Shown here in pieces: positions 48,828 through 57,931 of a stretch of DNA of 64,000 bases. Both the position numbers and the translations under genes were made by a program. The stretch covers positions 62,001 to 126,000 of the IMG/VR virus record IMGVR_UViG_3300040801_002290; one strand, 5' to 3'. The stretch's first letter is position 1. The number at the start of each line of letters is the position of its first letter. Below the pieces are notes generated by a model. That model ran no database searches, was not told the DNA's origin, and saw nothing but the letters and a program-made list of their open reading frames with translations. The DNA comes from a virus.

Positions 48828-51800
48828 AGTCGTCCCGCCTCTTCCTCTCTAATCCTCGGTCTGTATTGAGACATTCTCTTCAAGAAGGACATTGCTTCCT
48901 TCTCGTCAATATCATCTTCTTCCTCAGAAGCACCAGTAAGAACAGCGCCCCTGGTCTCAAGCTCCATCTTGCGCTTCTTCTGTTCTACTTCCCTCATATA
49001 TTGACATATACCATCTGGAACTACAACTGTTACCAGATTTTCTTGGCTGGGACTTCTATGGAATCTGCCCTCATACTGACCAGCCTTGGCTGAATTCCAT
49101 GTAGCAAGCCTAAAGCTTCTGGTAGAAGGAAGAGAAAGTCCGTAAAGTCCAGCGGAGGTAACGATAGTAATTACTGGTCTACCAGTTTCTGTCTGGTGCC
49201 TCTTCTGCTTCACGCTAACTTCTTCCGCTGGAGTGTCACCGTCAATAATCTGAATGACTGCCTTATCCCCGTATTTTTCTAGAAGCTTTCTATACACAGC
49301 GTTCATGGCAACCTTTGAGAACCCGGCCACACCAATTTTCGGAGGCTCTCCGGGAACTTGGTTAACAATCTCTGTCTCAATTCCATCTACAATAGAATCA
49401 AGAATTGGAGCATCCCACGAAAATACCGCTCTGTCCATAGCCGCTCTGGATGTTTCACTGAAAACAGCATTGTAGACAGCATTTCTTTCATTTACATCGC
49501 CCGACTTAGGCAAAATTCCTACACCAAATGACTCTTCGGTAACCTGGTTTCTGAATTCAAGCAATTCTTCACGGAATTTTACGTAGTCCTCTGGCTTTAG
49601 AATCTTAGACACTGAGTCCATCAATTCTCTCGCGCCCAAATCGTACTCTATAATTCTGGCTGGGCTCACAGCACCAAGCGAGGCTTGAGTTAGAACACTC
49701 ATTAGACCTAGAGCTTTTCTCATCTTCTTAGCTTCCGCTAGAGCCTGTAGCTTTCTTTCAGCGGCGAGATAAACTTTACCCCAGGTAGAACCCAACTCTG
49801 AGCCTATGTCAGTAGTTCTAGCAAGACCGTACTTATCTCCAGCGATTGTTTGTCCATCCAGAGTATAGATTTGCGGTCTAAACGTAGAAGTAAAGTCATT
49901 CATTCTTCTGACATCCTTCCAGATTCTTCGCCCCAAATCCTTAGATGCTCTAGTTTGCTGAGCATCGTGGTCCTTTTTAGTGTATTCATGCACCACAGTG
50001 TTGTAGTTATCCCTAACCAACTTATTTATAAAGGAAACCTCGGACACCGTATCACTAGCTGAGTTACCAGAAATATCACCGTTAAGGCTCCAGGTCAATC
50101 CTCCACCCTGATAAGTGGACTCAATAATCTCATGCAAAGCAGTATGTCTGGAGGAGCCTGGGTTTACGTATTGGCCCGACTCATCTATTACTATAGCGGA
50201 GACATGTCCCCCAGCTACGGGCTTTTCTCTATAAGAGCCCCCCAAGGCAAGAAGCTTCATGTACTGAGCATCTAACCCTAGCAAGTCTTCTTCCTCACCG
50301 GAGGTGTATCTGAACTTGGAGCTACCCAAAACAATCATGTTGGGTAGGTTACCAGTCTGGGCTCTGCTAATCAAATCTTCCCACTGGGCGGTGCGGGTCT
50401 CTCTGTCTCCATCAATGACAATAGCGTCTTCGTTTCTGAATTTAGCAATTTCGGACTGCCAAACATAAACATTCTTGTTTGGAGCAGTAACAATGGTTAC
50501 TTGCTCTCCAACCTTGAATCTACCTCTGTTTCTCATAATGGCGTCAGCGGCAGTTACGATAGCTGTCTTTCCAAGTCCGTAGGTAAAGTTTAGAAACTGA
50601 CCATGCCAACCCTGTGGTCCACCATAAATCTCATACTGAGACTCTTCGGTAAGTGCAAGTATTCCTGGACGCTGATAGTCAAACGGCTCCATAACGAAGT
50701 TTGCATAAAGTCCGTGCAAGTCATCCAGGGGAATCTTACCGGCCTCTTTTGAGATTTCATGTCGCCCGGTAACTTCGTTATACTCAGCCGTCATTGCCTT
50801 TATCTTCTTCATGTTCTCAGCGGCTAGTTTATACTTCTCTACGTACTCGGCACTTCTAGCCAGGTCCAGAGTCAGGCGTGTAGATGACATCTGATTAATC
50901 TCCATGTTGCCCTGGCCCGGAAGTGAAAACTTAAATCCGGAGGAAACATCTAAATTCTTTTCCGTCTGAACTACTCCACTCTCAAGACCTGTGATTAACT
51001 GAGGTGTCAACCCCGTGATAGAGGCATACATTTCTCTATCTGATTCATCAATGCCTAGGGTATCAAAAACATACCAAGAAAGTTTCTCGTACCCCTCGAT
51101 GGGCGGTGGCCAGTTCTCTGAGAGTAGTGCATACCCCGTAGTTGGAGAATACATAATTCTTCCGGGGGAAAGCGAGGTAGGTGTTGGGGCTTCTGGAACA
51201 ATTTCTTCTTCCCGTGGTTTCATTACCTCAGAAAGACGCTTACCAGATTGAGGCTTGAAATCAGTGTAATAGTACTCGCCTTCTTTTCTCTCTTCGTAAA
51301 CCTTCTCGTCTGCTCCGGGGTGGTATTCCTGAACATACATGTCCATATTTTCTTTGTCGGATTGGCGTTCTTCCGGAGACATATTTTCATAGGGGTTTTC
51401 TACTAAAGTCCAATCGGCATCTTCTTTGTCGATATTAGCGTTTATCCAACCACCAGCGGCGATAGTCCTTCCGTCTGTATGGACGGCTATATACCCTGTA
51501 GGCACACGCCTCACGATTCTTTCGCCCTGAGCATTATTATAAATATCACTAGCGGACTTGGTTACAAGAAAACCTAAGTCTAAAAGATTAATGGATTTAT
51601 GGGTTTCGTTGACAAAGCGGCAGTTATACCCCTTCCAAGAAAGAATCTCTGGCAATGCCTCTAAAAACTCTATTGTGTTCGGATAGACAACCAAAACACC
51701 ATCAGCAAAGAAGTTGGGACCAAAGCGGCCCGGAGCAAGAATGTACGCTTCGGTTGACATTAACCGCTCTATATGCTGCTTCATCTTTACATTGTCGCTA

Positions 51801-51901
51801 TAGACAGAGGTAGTAACAGTACCATCCATCTGATTGTATGGAACAATCTCGGCGGTACTCTTATCCATTGAATCGTTTATTAGGCTGACTTTATAGTACA
51901 T
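48824..51901 (-). CDS. SNF2-type superfamily 2 helicase in head gene region
   Basis: The product has 1025 residues. Residues ~1-400 are an unfamiliar N-terminal region with strand-rich parts and a Pro/Glu linker. The helicase core has Asp-Tyr-Gln-Arg-Pro (Q-like motif, ~408-412), Gly-Leu-Gly-Lys-Thr (442-446, Walker A), Ile-Asp-Glu-Ser (572-575, Walker B), and near the end Gly-Leu-x-Leu-Pro, then Gln-x-Glu-Gly-Arg-Phe-His-Arg-Ser-Pro-Ser-Gln, a motif V/VI block typical of SNF2. It would be a DNA translocase. Overlaps with neighbours place it in a head-region operon, so it may be packaged and injected, like P1 DarB. Confidence 0.78.
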   Translation of the reverse strand: MYYKVSLINDSMDKSTAEIVPYNQMDGTVTTSVYSDNVKMKQHIERLMSTEAYILAPGRFGPNFFADGVLVVYPNTIEFLEALPEILSWKGYNCRFVNETHKSINLLDLGFLVTKSASDIYNNAQGERIVRRVPTGYIAVHTDGRTIAAGGWINANIDKEDADWTLVENPYENMSPEERQSDKENMDMYVQEYHPGADEKVYEERKEGEYYYTDFKPQSGKRLSEVMKPREEEIVPEAPTPTSLSPGRIMYSPTTGYALLSENWPPPIEGYEKLSWYVFDTLGIDESDREMYASITGLTPQLITGLESGVVQTEKNLDVSSGFKFSLPGQGNMEINQMSSTRLTLDLARSAEYVEKYKLAAENMKKIKAMTAEYNEVTGRHEISKEAGKIPLDDLHGLYANFVMEPFDYQRPGILALTEESQYEIYGGPQGWHGQFLNFTYGLGKTAIVTAADAIMRNRGRFKVGEQVTIVTAPNKNVYVWQSEIAKFRNEDAIVIDGDRETRTAQWEDLISRAQTGNLPNMIVLGSSKFRYTSGEEEDLLGLDAQYMKLLALGGSYREKPVAGGHVSAIVIDESGQYVNPGSSRHTALHEIIESTYQGGGLTWSLNGDISGNSASDTVSEVSFINKLVRDNYNTVVHEYTKKDHDAQQTRASKDLGRRIWKDVRRMNDFTSTFRPQIYTLDGQTIAGDKYGLARTTDIGSELGSTWGKVYLAAERKLQALAEAKKMRKALGLMSVLTQASLGAVSPARIIEYDLGARELMDSVSKILKPEDYVKFREELLEFRNQVTEESFGVGILPKSGDVNERNAVYNAVFSETSRAAMDRAVFSWDAPILDSIVDGIETEIVNQVPGEPPKIGVAGFSKVAMNAVYRKLLEKYGDKAVIQIIDGDTPAEEVSVKQKRHQTETGRPVITIVTSAGLYGLSLPSTRSFRLATWNSAKAGQYEGRFHRSPSQENLVTVVVPDGICQYMREVEQKKRKMELETRGAVLTGASEEEDDIDEKEAMSFLKRMSQYRPRIREEEAGRL

Positions 51902-52784
51902 GTCCGTAGTCCTTAAGTATACCTTCGATTAGGTCCAACTTCTCAGGAAAAGCTCTTTCAAGATACTTTTGATTGGTGAAGTAAAGAGCGAATAACTCAG
52001 CGAAGTCATCCATTGGTGTGAACTTACTAGCCTCGGTCTTTACCCTTTTCCCCAGACCGCGCTTCCAAACAGTCTCTTCGTTTACGTACTCAAGATAACC
52101 AGCCTGAGTGTTCTCATTAGATTCATGCTTAGACCAACCACTGAATTCTAGTAAAGAGCCTAACTGCTTTATCTTACCATCATGCATGAGTCTTGCAAAC
52201 ATTAGGTGTCCAAGGGAATGAAAAACAGAGTAAGCTGCAACACTAAGTCCCTGGTCTAGCCCTGGAATTTTCCCTATTAGAGGGGCAGAGACATACTTAT
52301 AAAAACTAGGGTAGACTATCAGCTTTCCGGTAAATCCGTTTCCGGAGGTGTACTGAGCCTTGATTACGGTTTCTCCGTAAATAGACAAAGCATCCTGTTC
52401 TTCCCTAGTACCAGCATCCACATAAGATAGACCCAAAGACTTTATGAAACTATCTCTTCCATCAAGAACATCTACCAAGACGGCTGATGAATATTTAGGA
52501 ACATTGGAGTTGATGTGAACCCCGGAAATTTCTGGAGTCCAAGCTTCCAGCCTCTTCTCGTCAACATTTCCTGCATCATCATAAATAGGTAGTTTTTTAG
52601 ACACAAGTCCAGCATTGTCAGCCTGAGCCAAAGAAAGGCTTGACAATTCGTCCATTGTAGGGGCGAACTGACCACCACGGTACACACCGCCGCCCGGTGT
52701 GGGGTCTCCAGGCATAATAGGAGAACCTGGTTCTCCAATTCTGGTTCTAAGAAGCCTTTTGTCAATTTTACCAGTTTCAGGCAT
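51891..52784 (-). CDS. Zincin-like protein lacking the catalytic Glu
   Basis: The product has 297 residues from ATG 52784 (ribosome site GGAG); the longer frame starts with TTG. The C-terminal ~120 residues resemble the lethal-factor-like metallopeptidase fold: His189-Ser-Leu-Gly-His193 in a helix, then Asp-Asp-Phe-Ala-Glu263-Leu-Phe-Ala-Leu-Tyr supplying a third ligand, and a Phe-Pro-Glu tail. The usual HExxH has Ser in place of Glu, so metal binding is possible but proteolysis is not expected. The N-terminal ~60 residues are Pro/Gly-rich and extended. It is coupled to the helicase gene. Confidence 0.6.
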   Translation of the reverse strand: MPETGKIDKRLLRTRIGEPGSPIMPGDPTPGGGVYRGGQFAPTMDELSSLSLAQADNAGLVSKKLPIYDDAGNVDEKRLEAWTPEISGVHINSNVPKYSSAVLVDVLDGRDSFIKSLGLSYVDAGTREEQDALSIYGETVIKAQYTSGNGFTGKLIVYPSFYKYVSAPLIGKIPGLDQGLSVAAYSVFHSLGHLMFARLMHDGKIKQLGSLLEFSGWSKHESNENTQAGYLEYVNEETVWKRGLGKRVKTEASKFTPMDDFAELFALYFTNQKYLERAFPEKLDLIEGILKDYGHVL

Positions 52785-53115
52785 CTTTATCTCCAAAGCT
52801 GGAAAGAACGTCGTATAGAGTTTTCTCTGCGTTTGGAATCTTCATATTCACAGAGGAAATCTTTTCCTGAAAGTATTTAGCTAAGGACTTTGCGTCGTTG
52901 TCATTGTACACCCTGACATCTCCAAGCCCTAGGTTAGAAAATAATAAATTCTTAGAACCGTCGATTATATCGTCCAGAGAAAAGTTATGAAGAATAGGAG
53001 TGTACCCATCGCTCTTTCTGAGTACATAGGTAACCTCTCCGTCTGAAACGTAAATTTCCTTAAGCTCAAACTTATTGTCTTGATTATACATAACACGAGA
53101 AGATATCTTTAGCAT
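52777..53115 (-). CDS. Small hypothetical protein
   Basis: The product has 112 residues from ATG 53115, which follows GGGGTGA; GTG 53124 overlaps the preceding stop and is the alternative. The first ~60 residues alternate strands (Glu-Leu-Lys-Glu-Ile-Tyr-Val, Val-Thr-Tyr-Val-Leu), then helices follow. It is not recognised. It lies in a chain of overlapping genes, 53121 to 46465, that appear to be made together. Confidence 0.55.
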   Translation of the reverse strand: MLKISSRVMYNQDNKFELKEIYVSDGEVTYVLRKSDGYTPILHNFSLDDIIDGSKNLLFSNLGLGDVRVYNDNDAKSLAKYFQEKISSVNMKIPNAEKTLYDVLSSFGDKDA

Positions 53116-53120
53116 TTCAT

Positions 53121-54605
53121 TCACCCCACGATAATCTTTCTGGCTTTTTCAAAATACCGCTTGATACCTTCAAACTGGTATGGGTAAGAGGACAGGTCCA
53201 AGTTGTAAGAAGCTATCTTAGTTTTAACATTCTCTGGGACAGAGTTTATCATTGAGGAGAGAACCTCTGGATTAGTCACAGAAAAGAAGGTTTGAAAGGA
53301 CTCGGGCGAAAGCTCTCCAAATTCTCCTAGAGAAAGTGTGTCCAATACACCTTCATCCATCGTAAAGTAATCTAGAGAGTGGTTACTGAAAACCTTTCCG
53401 GAAACACTATCCACAGAGAATGAGGACGGGCTGAACCACATGTTTCCAAGAAGAAGTCCGTCTATAACAACCAATGTTGAGATACTAGCCATCAGGTTGG
53501 AAGAAAAACCAGAGGAACGCTTTGATGAAAACACTCTATTAATAATGTCAAGAGTTTCACTAAACGTAGCATCTGAAAATTCAGCCGGGTAAAGTTCTGT
53601 CATCAATGCAATTGTGTTCCTAAAGTCCTTTATTTCTACGACCTCAGGGAAAACTACTTTGGTGCCTTGCAATAAGTCCATCTTTACTTTAGCGGCTATA
53701 GAGGAAAGTAAGTACTTGTTAACCATGTAAGGCTTGTTTACATCATCCTCTACAGCCTTCATGCTATAGCGAGTTTCGCCCTTCTCAAAAATTGCTTTTT
53801 CTGAGAATGGGAAGGTTAGCTGGCTGGAAAGTCTATAGCCCTCTTTGTAAATATCTACCATAGAAACACCGTCAATTATGGTGTTATACCGGGAGGACTT
53901 TTTAAGTATTCTTCTTAGGGCGTTGTAATTGATTACATAACCCGCAAATTTATCATCAGAAACTCTGGCCAAAAGAACGTCTAGGTTTCCAGTTGCAGCT
54001 AAAGAGTCTGCATCGTGACCAAGTGTTTTTGCAAGGGCGGAAATCTTAGAAGCAACTCCGTCTTCTAAGAAAACATGGGCAGAAGATTCATCAAATGAGA
54101 GGGTGGCAACCTCTTTAAATAAAGGAGCCCTACCCGTCATCTCAATAATTCTCTGTAAGTCTCCGTTTACCAACCAGTACTGGTTTGCTTCCTTCCTTAT
54201 TTGCCATCCCTTTAGAATCATCTGCTCTGAGTAAAGAACAATTTCCTTATCTGTCTTGCCATCTAAGTCCTTGTCCTTAAGGTAGTGAAAAATTCCCATA
54301 TGATTCTCAGAACCGAAAATGTTTTCTAAAAGAGCTTGTCTATATCTACTAGCATACCCTAGAGTAAGTAATTTGGAAGCAACATAGGGCTGTAGTATCT
54401 CTTCCAAACTGTCGCTATACAAAGCTACAAACTCCTCTGTAACTATATCTGGTAGAGGAGCTAGCCTATTGGGGTCTCCAAGAGTAGCATAGACAATCTG
54501 CTTCTTTTGGGCCTTTTTGGGTTTGGAGTTTTTAGCCCTCGGTGAACTCTTCGTCACAGTTGGCTTAATGTTATCAAGTATTTTGGAAAAGTCTAACTTT
54601 AGCAT
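53121..54605 (-). CDS. Large protein with weak kinase-like C-terminal pattern
   Basis: The product has 494 residues from ATG 54605 after GAGGACAACAC. The longer frame from 54653 would start upstream of the promoter's transcription start. A basic Lys/Pro-rich N-terminus (~13-36) precedes a helical body. Near residue 390-420, Val-Val-Ile-Asp-Gly-Leu-Leu-Leu-Gly-Asn and then Ser-Gly-Lys-Val-Phe-x-Asn-His-Ser-Leu-Asp-Tyr vaguely recall the catalytic loop and metal site of HipA/PI-kinase-like folds, but key Asp and Arg residues are missing. Treat it as unknown. Confidence 0.55.
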   Translation of the reverse strand: MLKLDFSKILDNIKPTVTKSSPRAKNSKPKKAQKKQIVYATLGDPNRLAPLPDIVTEEFVALYSDSLEEILQPYVASKLLTLGYASRYRQALLENIFGSENHMGIFHYLKDKDLDGKTDKEIVLYSEQMILKGWQIRKEANQYWLVNGDLQRIIEMTGRAPLFKEVATLSFDESSAHVFLEDGVASKISALAKTLGHDADSLAATGNLDVLLARVSDDKFAGYVINYNALRRILKKSSRYNTIIDGVSMVDIYKEGYRLSSQLTFPFSEKAIFEKGETRYSMKAVEDDVNKPYMVNKYLLSSIAAKVKMDLLQGTKVVFPEVVEIKDFRNTIALMTELYPAEFSDATFSETLDIINRVFSSKRSSGFSSNLMASISTLVVIDGLLLGNMWFSPSSFSVDSVSGKVFSNHSLDYFTMDEGVLDTLSLGEFGELSPESFQTFFSVTNPEVLSSMINSVPENVKTKIASYNLDLSSYPYQFEGIKRYFEKARKIIVG

Positions 54606-54623
54606 GTGTTGTCCTCTTTGAGG

Positions 54624-54653
54624 ATTATACCACAGAACTTTAGCGGAGTCCAA
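54624..54653 (-). promoter_or_regulatory. Promoter for accessory head-region operon
   Basis: On the minus strand TTGGAC (plus 54648-54653) and TATAAT (plus 54624-54629) are 18 bp apart, preceded by TGG (extended -10). The start is near 54617, 12 bases before ATG 54605. The block TGGACTCCGCTAAA recurs almost unchanged at the 57.9 kb promoter and may be an operator. Confidence 0.6.
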
Positions 54654-54655
54654 AG

Positions 54656-54681
54656 AAAAAGCGGGATTGAAGCCCCGCTTT
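54656..54681 (-). terminator. Rho-independent terminator
   Basis: On the minus strand AAAGCGGG and CCCGCTTT (plus 54674-54681 and 54658-54665) pair over 8 bp and lead into a T5 run. It follows the 661-residue gene and precedes the next promoter. Confidence 0.88.
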
Positions 54682-54702
54682 TATTATAGACTTTAATTTA
54701 TT

Positions 54703-56688
54703 TTATGCCTTATCAGCATCTACAAACTTGCCCTCAGCAGTGACCGTGGTTCCCCTCTTCGGGTGACCTGGTTCGTTTGCGTATTCTTTAGAAGTAAGAA
54801 TTGTATGGGGTGCCTTTTCCTTCATAGCCTTGCCCTGGGCATCAAGAGAATCCTTTCTCTTTTTGTCATCAGGCCAACTGCCAACGTCCGGGTTGTAGCC
54901 TTTTAGAACATCCTCTACAATTTCTGAAACAGACTTCTTGCTATCGTCAAGTGTGGAAAGTACGCCAGAAACGATGTCAAGCATAACGGACTTTAGACTT
55001 TCTCCCGAAAGAATCGCCGCTCTTACCTTGCTGCTAGACTTCTCTTCCTTAGGCTTTGCTTCCTTCTTTTCCTTACTAGCCAGGTACTTATCCTCTCGGT
55101 TAATTACCTTATCTTCCCAGAACTTGGACTTCAATACTTCCTGAACAATGTCTGAGACAATGGACTTAGCTACCTTCTTTACCTTTGGAGTTTGTGGAGA
55201 GTCGTCGGAGTAATCATCGTCGTCGTTATCGTCATCGTCCTTTCCTCCCCAATGGCTGTCGAAGTATGCTCTACCATAAATTCCGCTATCCCCAGGAATT
55301 CCACCACCGGAATTCTTATCATACGCTTTTCGTAATTCCTTCTGGCTCTCTTCTGAGTCTGCAAAACCAGAGCCATCAGAGCCGTGAGAGTGAGGTGGTT
55401 GAACCATAGATTCGCCCTTTGGACCCTTGTATCTGTGGGCTAGTACTGTGGCTGGGTTTTTTCCTGCTGCATCAAGTTGCTCATCCATGTGCTTGGTTGG
55501 GTTCTTAACATCGTGAACAACCGTGTCCTTGGGCATTAGTTTCTTGTCCCCACGAAGAGTGTCCTTCTTGGGGTTGTACTTAGCTCCCTTCACAACACGG
55601 TTTCCGAAAGCACCAACAGCCTCTCGCTGAGGAATTTCGTCAACGATAAAGCGCATTCTAGGACCAAACTCTCTTCTCTCTGAGGTTGTGGTGGGACGAA
55701 CCTTATAAAGACTAGGGTCTGGGTTGTTCCAAGCGCGTGCCTCACTTAGGGACTTAAAAACAATTCCCTTCTTAGTGCCGTGCTTCTTGTCCCAGTTTCT
55801 TGCTGCTTCTGCATCAGTTTTTCCATAATCTAAAGCCGCATCACTCATGCCACCAACCTGTCTCTTTGGCTTCTTGGCATTGAATTCAGCATCGCTCATT
55901 TCTTCTAGCTCTCTGTCCTTTGCGGCGTGGTAATCATAATCCGCTTTCTCGTAGTCAGCGTCTGAAAAAGCCTTTTTAGCGTCTTCCTCCTTAAGGTCTT
56001 CTTTCAGGGGCTTGTTTGTAGCTACTGCATTGTCAATTTCGGCTGCTCTTGCGCCCTGAGGAGCAAACTCACCAAACTTATCGTAATGGTCCTGATAGGG
56101 GTTGGTCTTTGGCATTTTAATGCGAGCCTTCATAGTGTCTGGCTCTTCTGCGGACTTCTTGGTGTCCTTACCCTTACCCTTCATCTTCTTTGCTTTTTCA
56201 TCTACCATTTTTCCAGCGGCGTCATCGTCACCCTTTTCTGGTTTTGATGTGCCCTGAACATCGTCATCCATCTTTGTTTCTTTCGGGGAGAGGTTCTTCT
56301 TGATAGTCTCTCTGACTGACTTGGACACAAGCTCATTGATAGGCAAGTCACTTCCAGAGGACAATTCTTCAATAACCTGTTGAACAATAATGGAAGCTAA
56401 TTTTCTGCCGTGCTTCTTGTCATCCCAGTCCTTAGGGTCAATACCATCAGCGTTTTCAAGCTTTTCTTTCATTGGGGCATTTTTCCCGCTGTGCCCTGGG
56501 TGAGTTCTGGATGGGATTGAATAAGGCTCCTTGGGAACAGTAGATACTGGACGGCCCTCTGAAATAGCTTCATGGGTGGCGTCCATATCCCCCTTTTCAT
56601 AGTCAGGTTTGGCGACGTAACCAGCCAGCTTTACGTCTTCTGACTGTAGAGCCTCTAATAGACTAGTTTTAAGAGCTTCGTAGTCCAT
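54703..56688 (-). CDS. Long charged low-complexity protein with shared module
   Basis: The product has 661 residues, very rich in Lys, Asp and Glu. Residues ~295-345 form a module (Phe-Lys-Ser-Leu-x-Glu-Ala-Arg-Ala-Trp-Asn-Asn-Pro-Asp, Tyr-Lys-Val, Ser-Glu-Arg-Arg-x-Phe-Gly) that also occurs in the upstream gene's product. A poly-Asp stretch lies near 475-490. Several amphipathic helices share the pattern Ser-Ile-Val-x-Asp-Ile-Val-x-Glu-Val-Leu-Lys. No enzyme motif is seen. It shares a base with the preceding gene's end and ends at a terminator. A capsid-internal or scaffold-like role is possible. Confidence 0.6.
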   Translation of the reverse strand: MDYEALKTSLLEALQSEDVKLAGYVAKPDYEKGDMDATHEAISEGRPVSTVPKEPYSIPSRTHPGHSGKNAPMKEKLENADGIDPKDWDDKKHGRKLASIIVQQVIEELSSGSDLPINELVSKSVRETIKKNLSPKETKMDDDVQGTSKPEKGDDDAAGKMVDEKAKKMKGKGKDTKKSAEEPDTMKARIKMPKTNPYQDHYDKFGEFAPQGARAAEIDNAVATNKPLKEDLKEEDAKKAFSDADYEKADYDYHAAKDRELEEMSDAEFNAKKPKRQVGGMSDAALDYGKTDAEAARNWDKKHGTKKGIVFKSLSEARAWNNPDPSLYKVRPTTTSERREFGPRMRFIVDEIPQREAVGAFGNRVVKGAKYNPKKDTLRGDKKLMPKDTVVHDVKNPTKHMDEQLDAAGKNPATVLAHRYKGPKGESMVQPPHSHGSDGSGFADSEESQKELRKAYDKNSGGGIPGDSGIYGRAYFDSHWGGKDDDDNDDDDYSDDSPQTPKVKKVAKSIVSDIVQEVLKSKFWEDKVINREDKYLASKEKKEAKPKEEKSSSKVRAAILSGESLKSVMLDIVSGVLSTLDDSKKSVSEIVEDVLKGYNPDVGSWPDDKKRKDSLDAQGKAMKEKAPHTILTSKEYANEPGHPKRGTTVTAEGKFVDADKA

Positions 56689-57914
56689 TATTCCTCCCTT
56701 GCAGGAAGTAAGTCTTCTACTACCTCGTCAATGATGGACTTTAGAATCTGCTCGTCGTCCAACATGCTCTTTAGTGCGTCTACTTTCTTAGCCCTGGCTT
56801 CTACGGCATCGGTGCCACCGTCATCGGACACAGACTCTGGAGCGGTAAGCCCCTGAGTCCTCTTATCGGCTTCGGTGGAAGTAGCAGACTTTAGAGAGTG
56901 TTCGTACCACTCAAAGCGTCCACGAACTACGTACTTAGCGTCTTCACCAAAAAGCTTTCTTTCGCTTTCTGAAACAGGAGCCACCTGGTAAACACCGATA
57001 TCTGGGTTCTTCCAAGCACGGGCTTCATCTACTGACTTGAAGGTCATGTACATGTAATCATCGGCGTCTTCAACGCTCTTACGGGCAGTATTTCCGGGCT
57101 GGGCTAGAACTTCCTTACCTGAGTTATGGTCAGCTTCGTGAGTTGCAGAGTCAACTGCCTCGTCACTTACTGCCTCGCCGTCCATTTCTGGGTCGCGTAC
57201 ATCTGCGGCGGGGGCGTCATGCTCAAACCCGGCCTTAGCTTCTGCGTCAGAAATTGCCTCGTTGTCCCTTAGGGCATGTCCAAAGTCAGCGTTTTCAGTA
57301 GCTTCACCCATTGAGGCGAGAGCTTCTGAATCCTCAAGAGCCTTCATTACCGTCTCTAGGGACTTGATAACCATTTCCGCGTCGGTACTTACTTCACCAT
57401 CGAAATCGTAGGTGTATTCTCCAGCGGACTTTAGGGCGTCCTTCAAAGCTGAGGAAATGTAGTCCTTAACCATCTTATGCCACTTCTCAGTTAGGCACGG
57501 TCCAAAGGAGTCTACTTCCATGTAACCCTTGTCCATCATTACCTTGATAATTTCTCCAACGTCGCTCTTCTTTAGAACATTAACAACGGGGGACAAATCT
57601 TCTTCCATGATAACGTGGCTAGCACTTGGCATTGGGTTAACCGGTGGCAACCCAAGCGGGTCCATGAGGCTACCGTAGGACTTTAGTGTTTCAGTATCTA
57701 CAACCTTGGCATTTGGGTACTTAGAACGCATGAGACGAGCCCAGTCTTCCGCACCAGCAGAAGTCCTCATGCTCTTTAGGACTATAGCTTTCTTCGTCAT
57801 TTTAACTCCTTTTTTGGCCTTTTTGATGGAAGCCTGACAAATAGCCCAAGCGGAGGATTCATCGTGACCCTCGTCCATGAGCTTCTTGACGCATCTGTCT
57901 AGTTTTTCTGGCAT
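56688..57914 (-). CDS. Acidic head-region protein with Cys-containing N-terminal motif
   Basis: The product has 408 residues from ATG 57914 (ribosome site AGGTG); GTG 57923 lies at the predicted transcription start. The N-terminus, Leu-Asp-Arg-Cys-Val-Lys-Lys-Leu-Met ... Ser-Ala-Trp-Ala-Ile-Cys, is a motif often seen in phage head-region proteins. The middle is acidic with helices; residues ~285-330 carry the same Glu-Ala-Arg-Ala-Trp-Lys-Asn-Pro-Asp module as the next gene's product. The C-terminus has Ala-Leu-Lys-Ser-Met and Leu-Lys-Ser-Ile-Ile. It is probably a virion or assembly protein. Confidence 0.6.
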   Translation of the reverse strand: MPEKLDRCVKKLMDEGHDESSAWAICQASIKKAKKGVKMTKKAIVLKSMRTSAGAEDWARLMRSKYPNAKVVDTETLKSYGSLMDPLGLPPVNPMPSASHVIMEEDLSPVVNVLKKSDVGEIIKVMMDKGYMEVDSFGPCLTEKWHKMVKDYISSALKDALKSAGEYTYDFDGEVSTDAEMVIKSLETVMKALEDSEALASMGEATENADFGHALRDNEAISDAEAKAGFEHDAPAADVRDPEMDGEAVSDEAVDSATHEADHNSGKEVLAQPGNTARKSVEDADDYMYMTFKSVDEARAWKNPDIGVYQVAPVSESERKLFGEDAKYVVRGRFEWYEHSLKSATSTEADKRTQGLTAPESVSDDGGTDAVEARAKKVDALKSMLDDEQILKSIIDEVVEDLLPAREE

Positions 57915-57931
57915 ATTTAACACCTGTGGAC

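Noticed and set aside
54606-54653. Upstream start for the 53121 gene at 54653
   Set aside because: The segment holds a promoter whose predicted start (near 54617) is downstream of that codon; ATG 54605 has GAGG.
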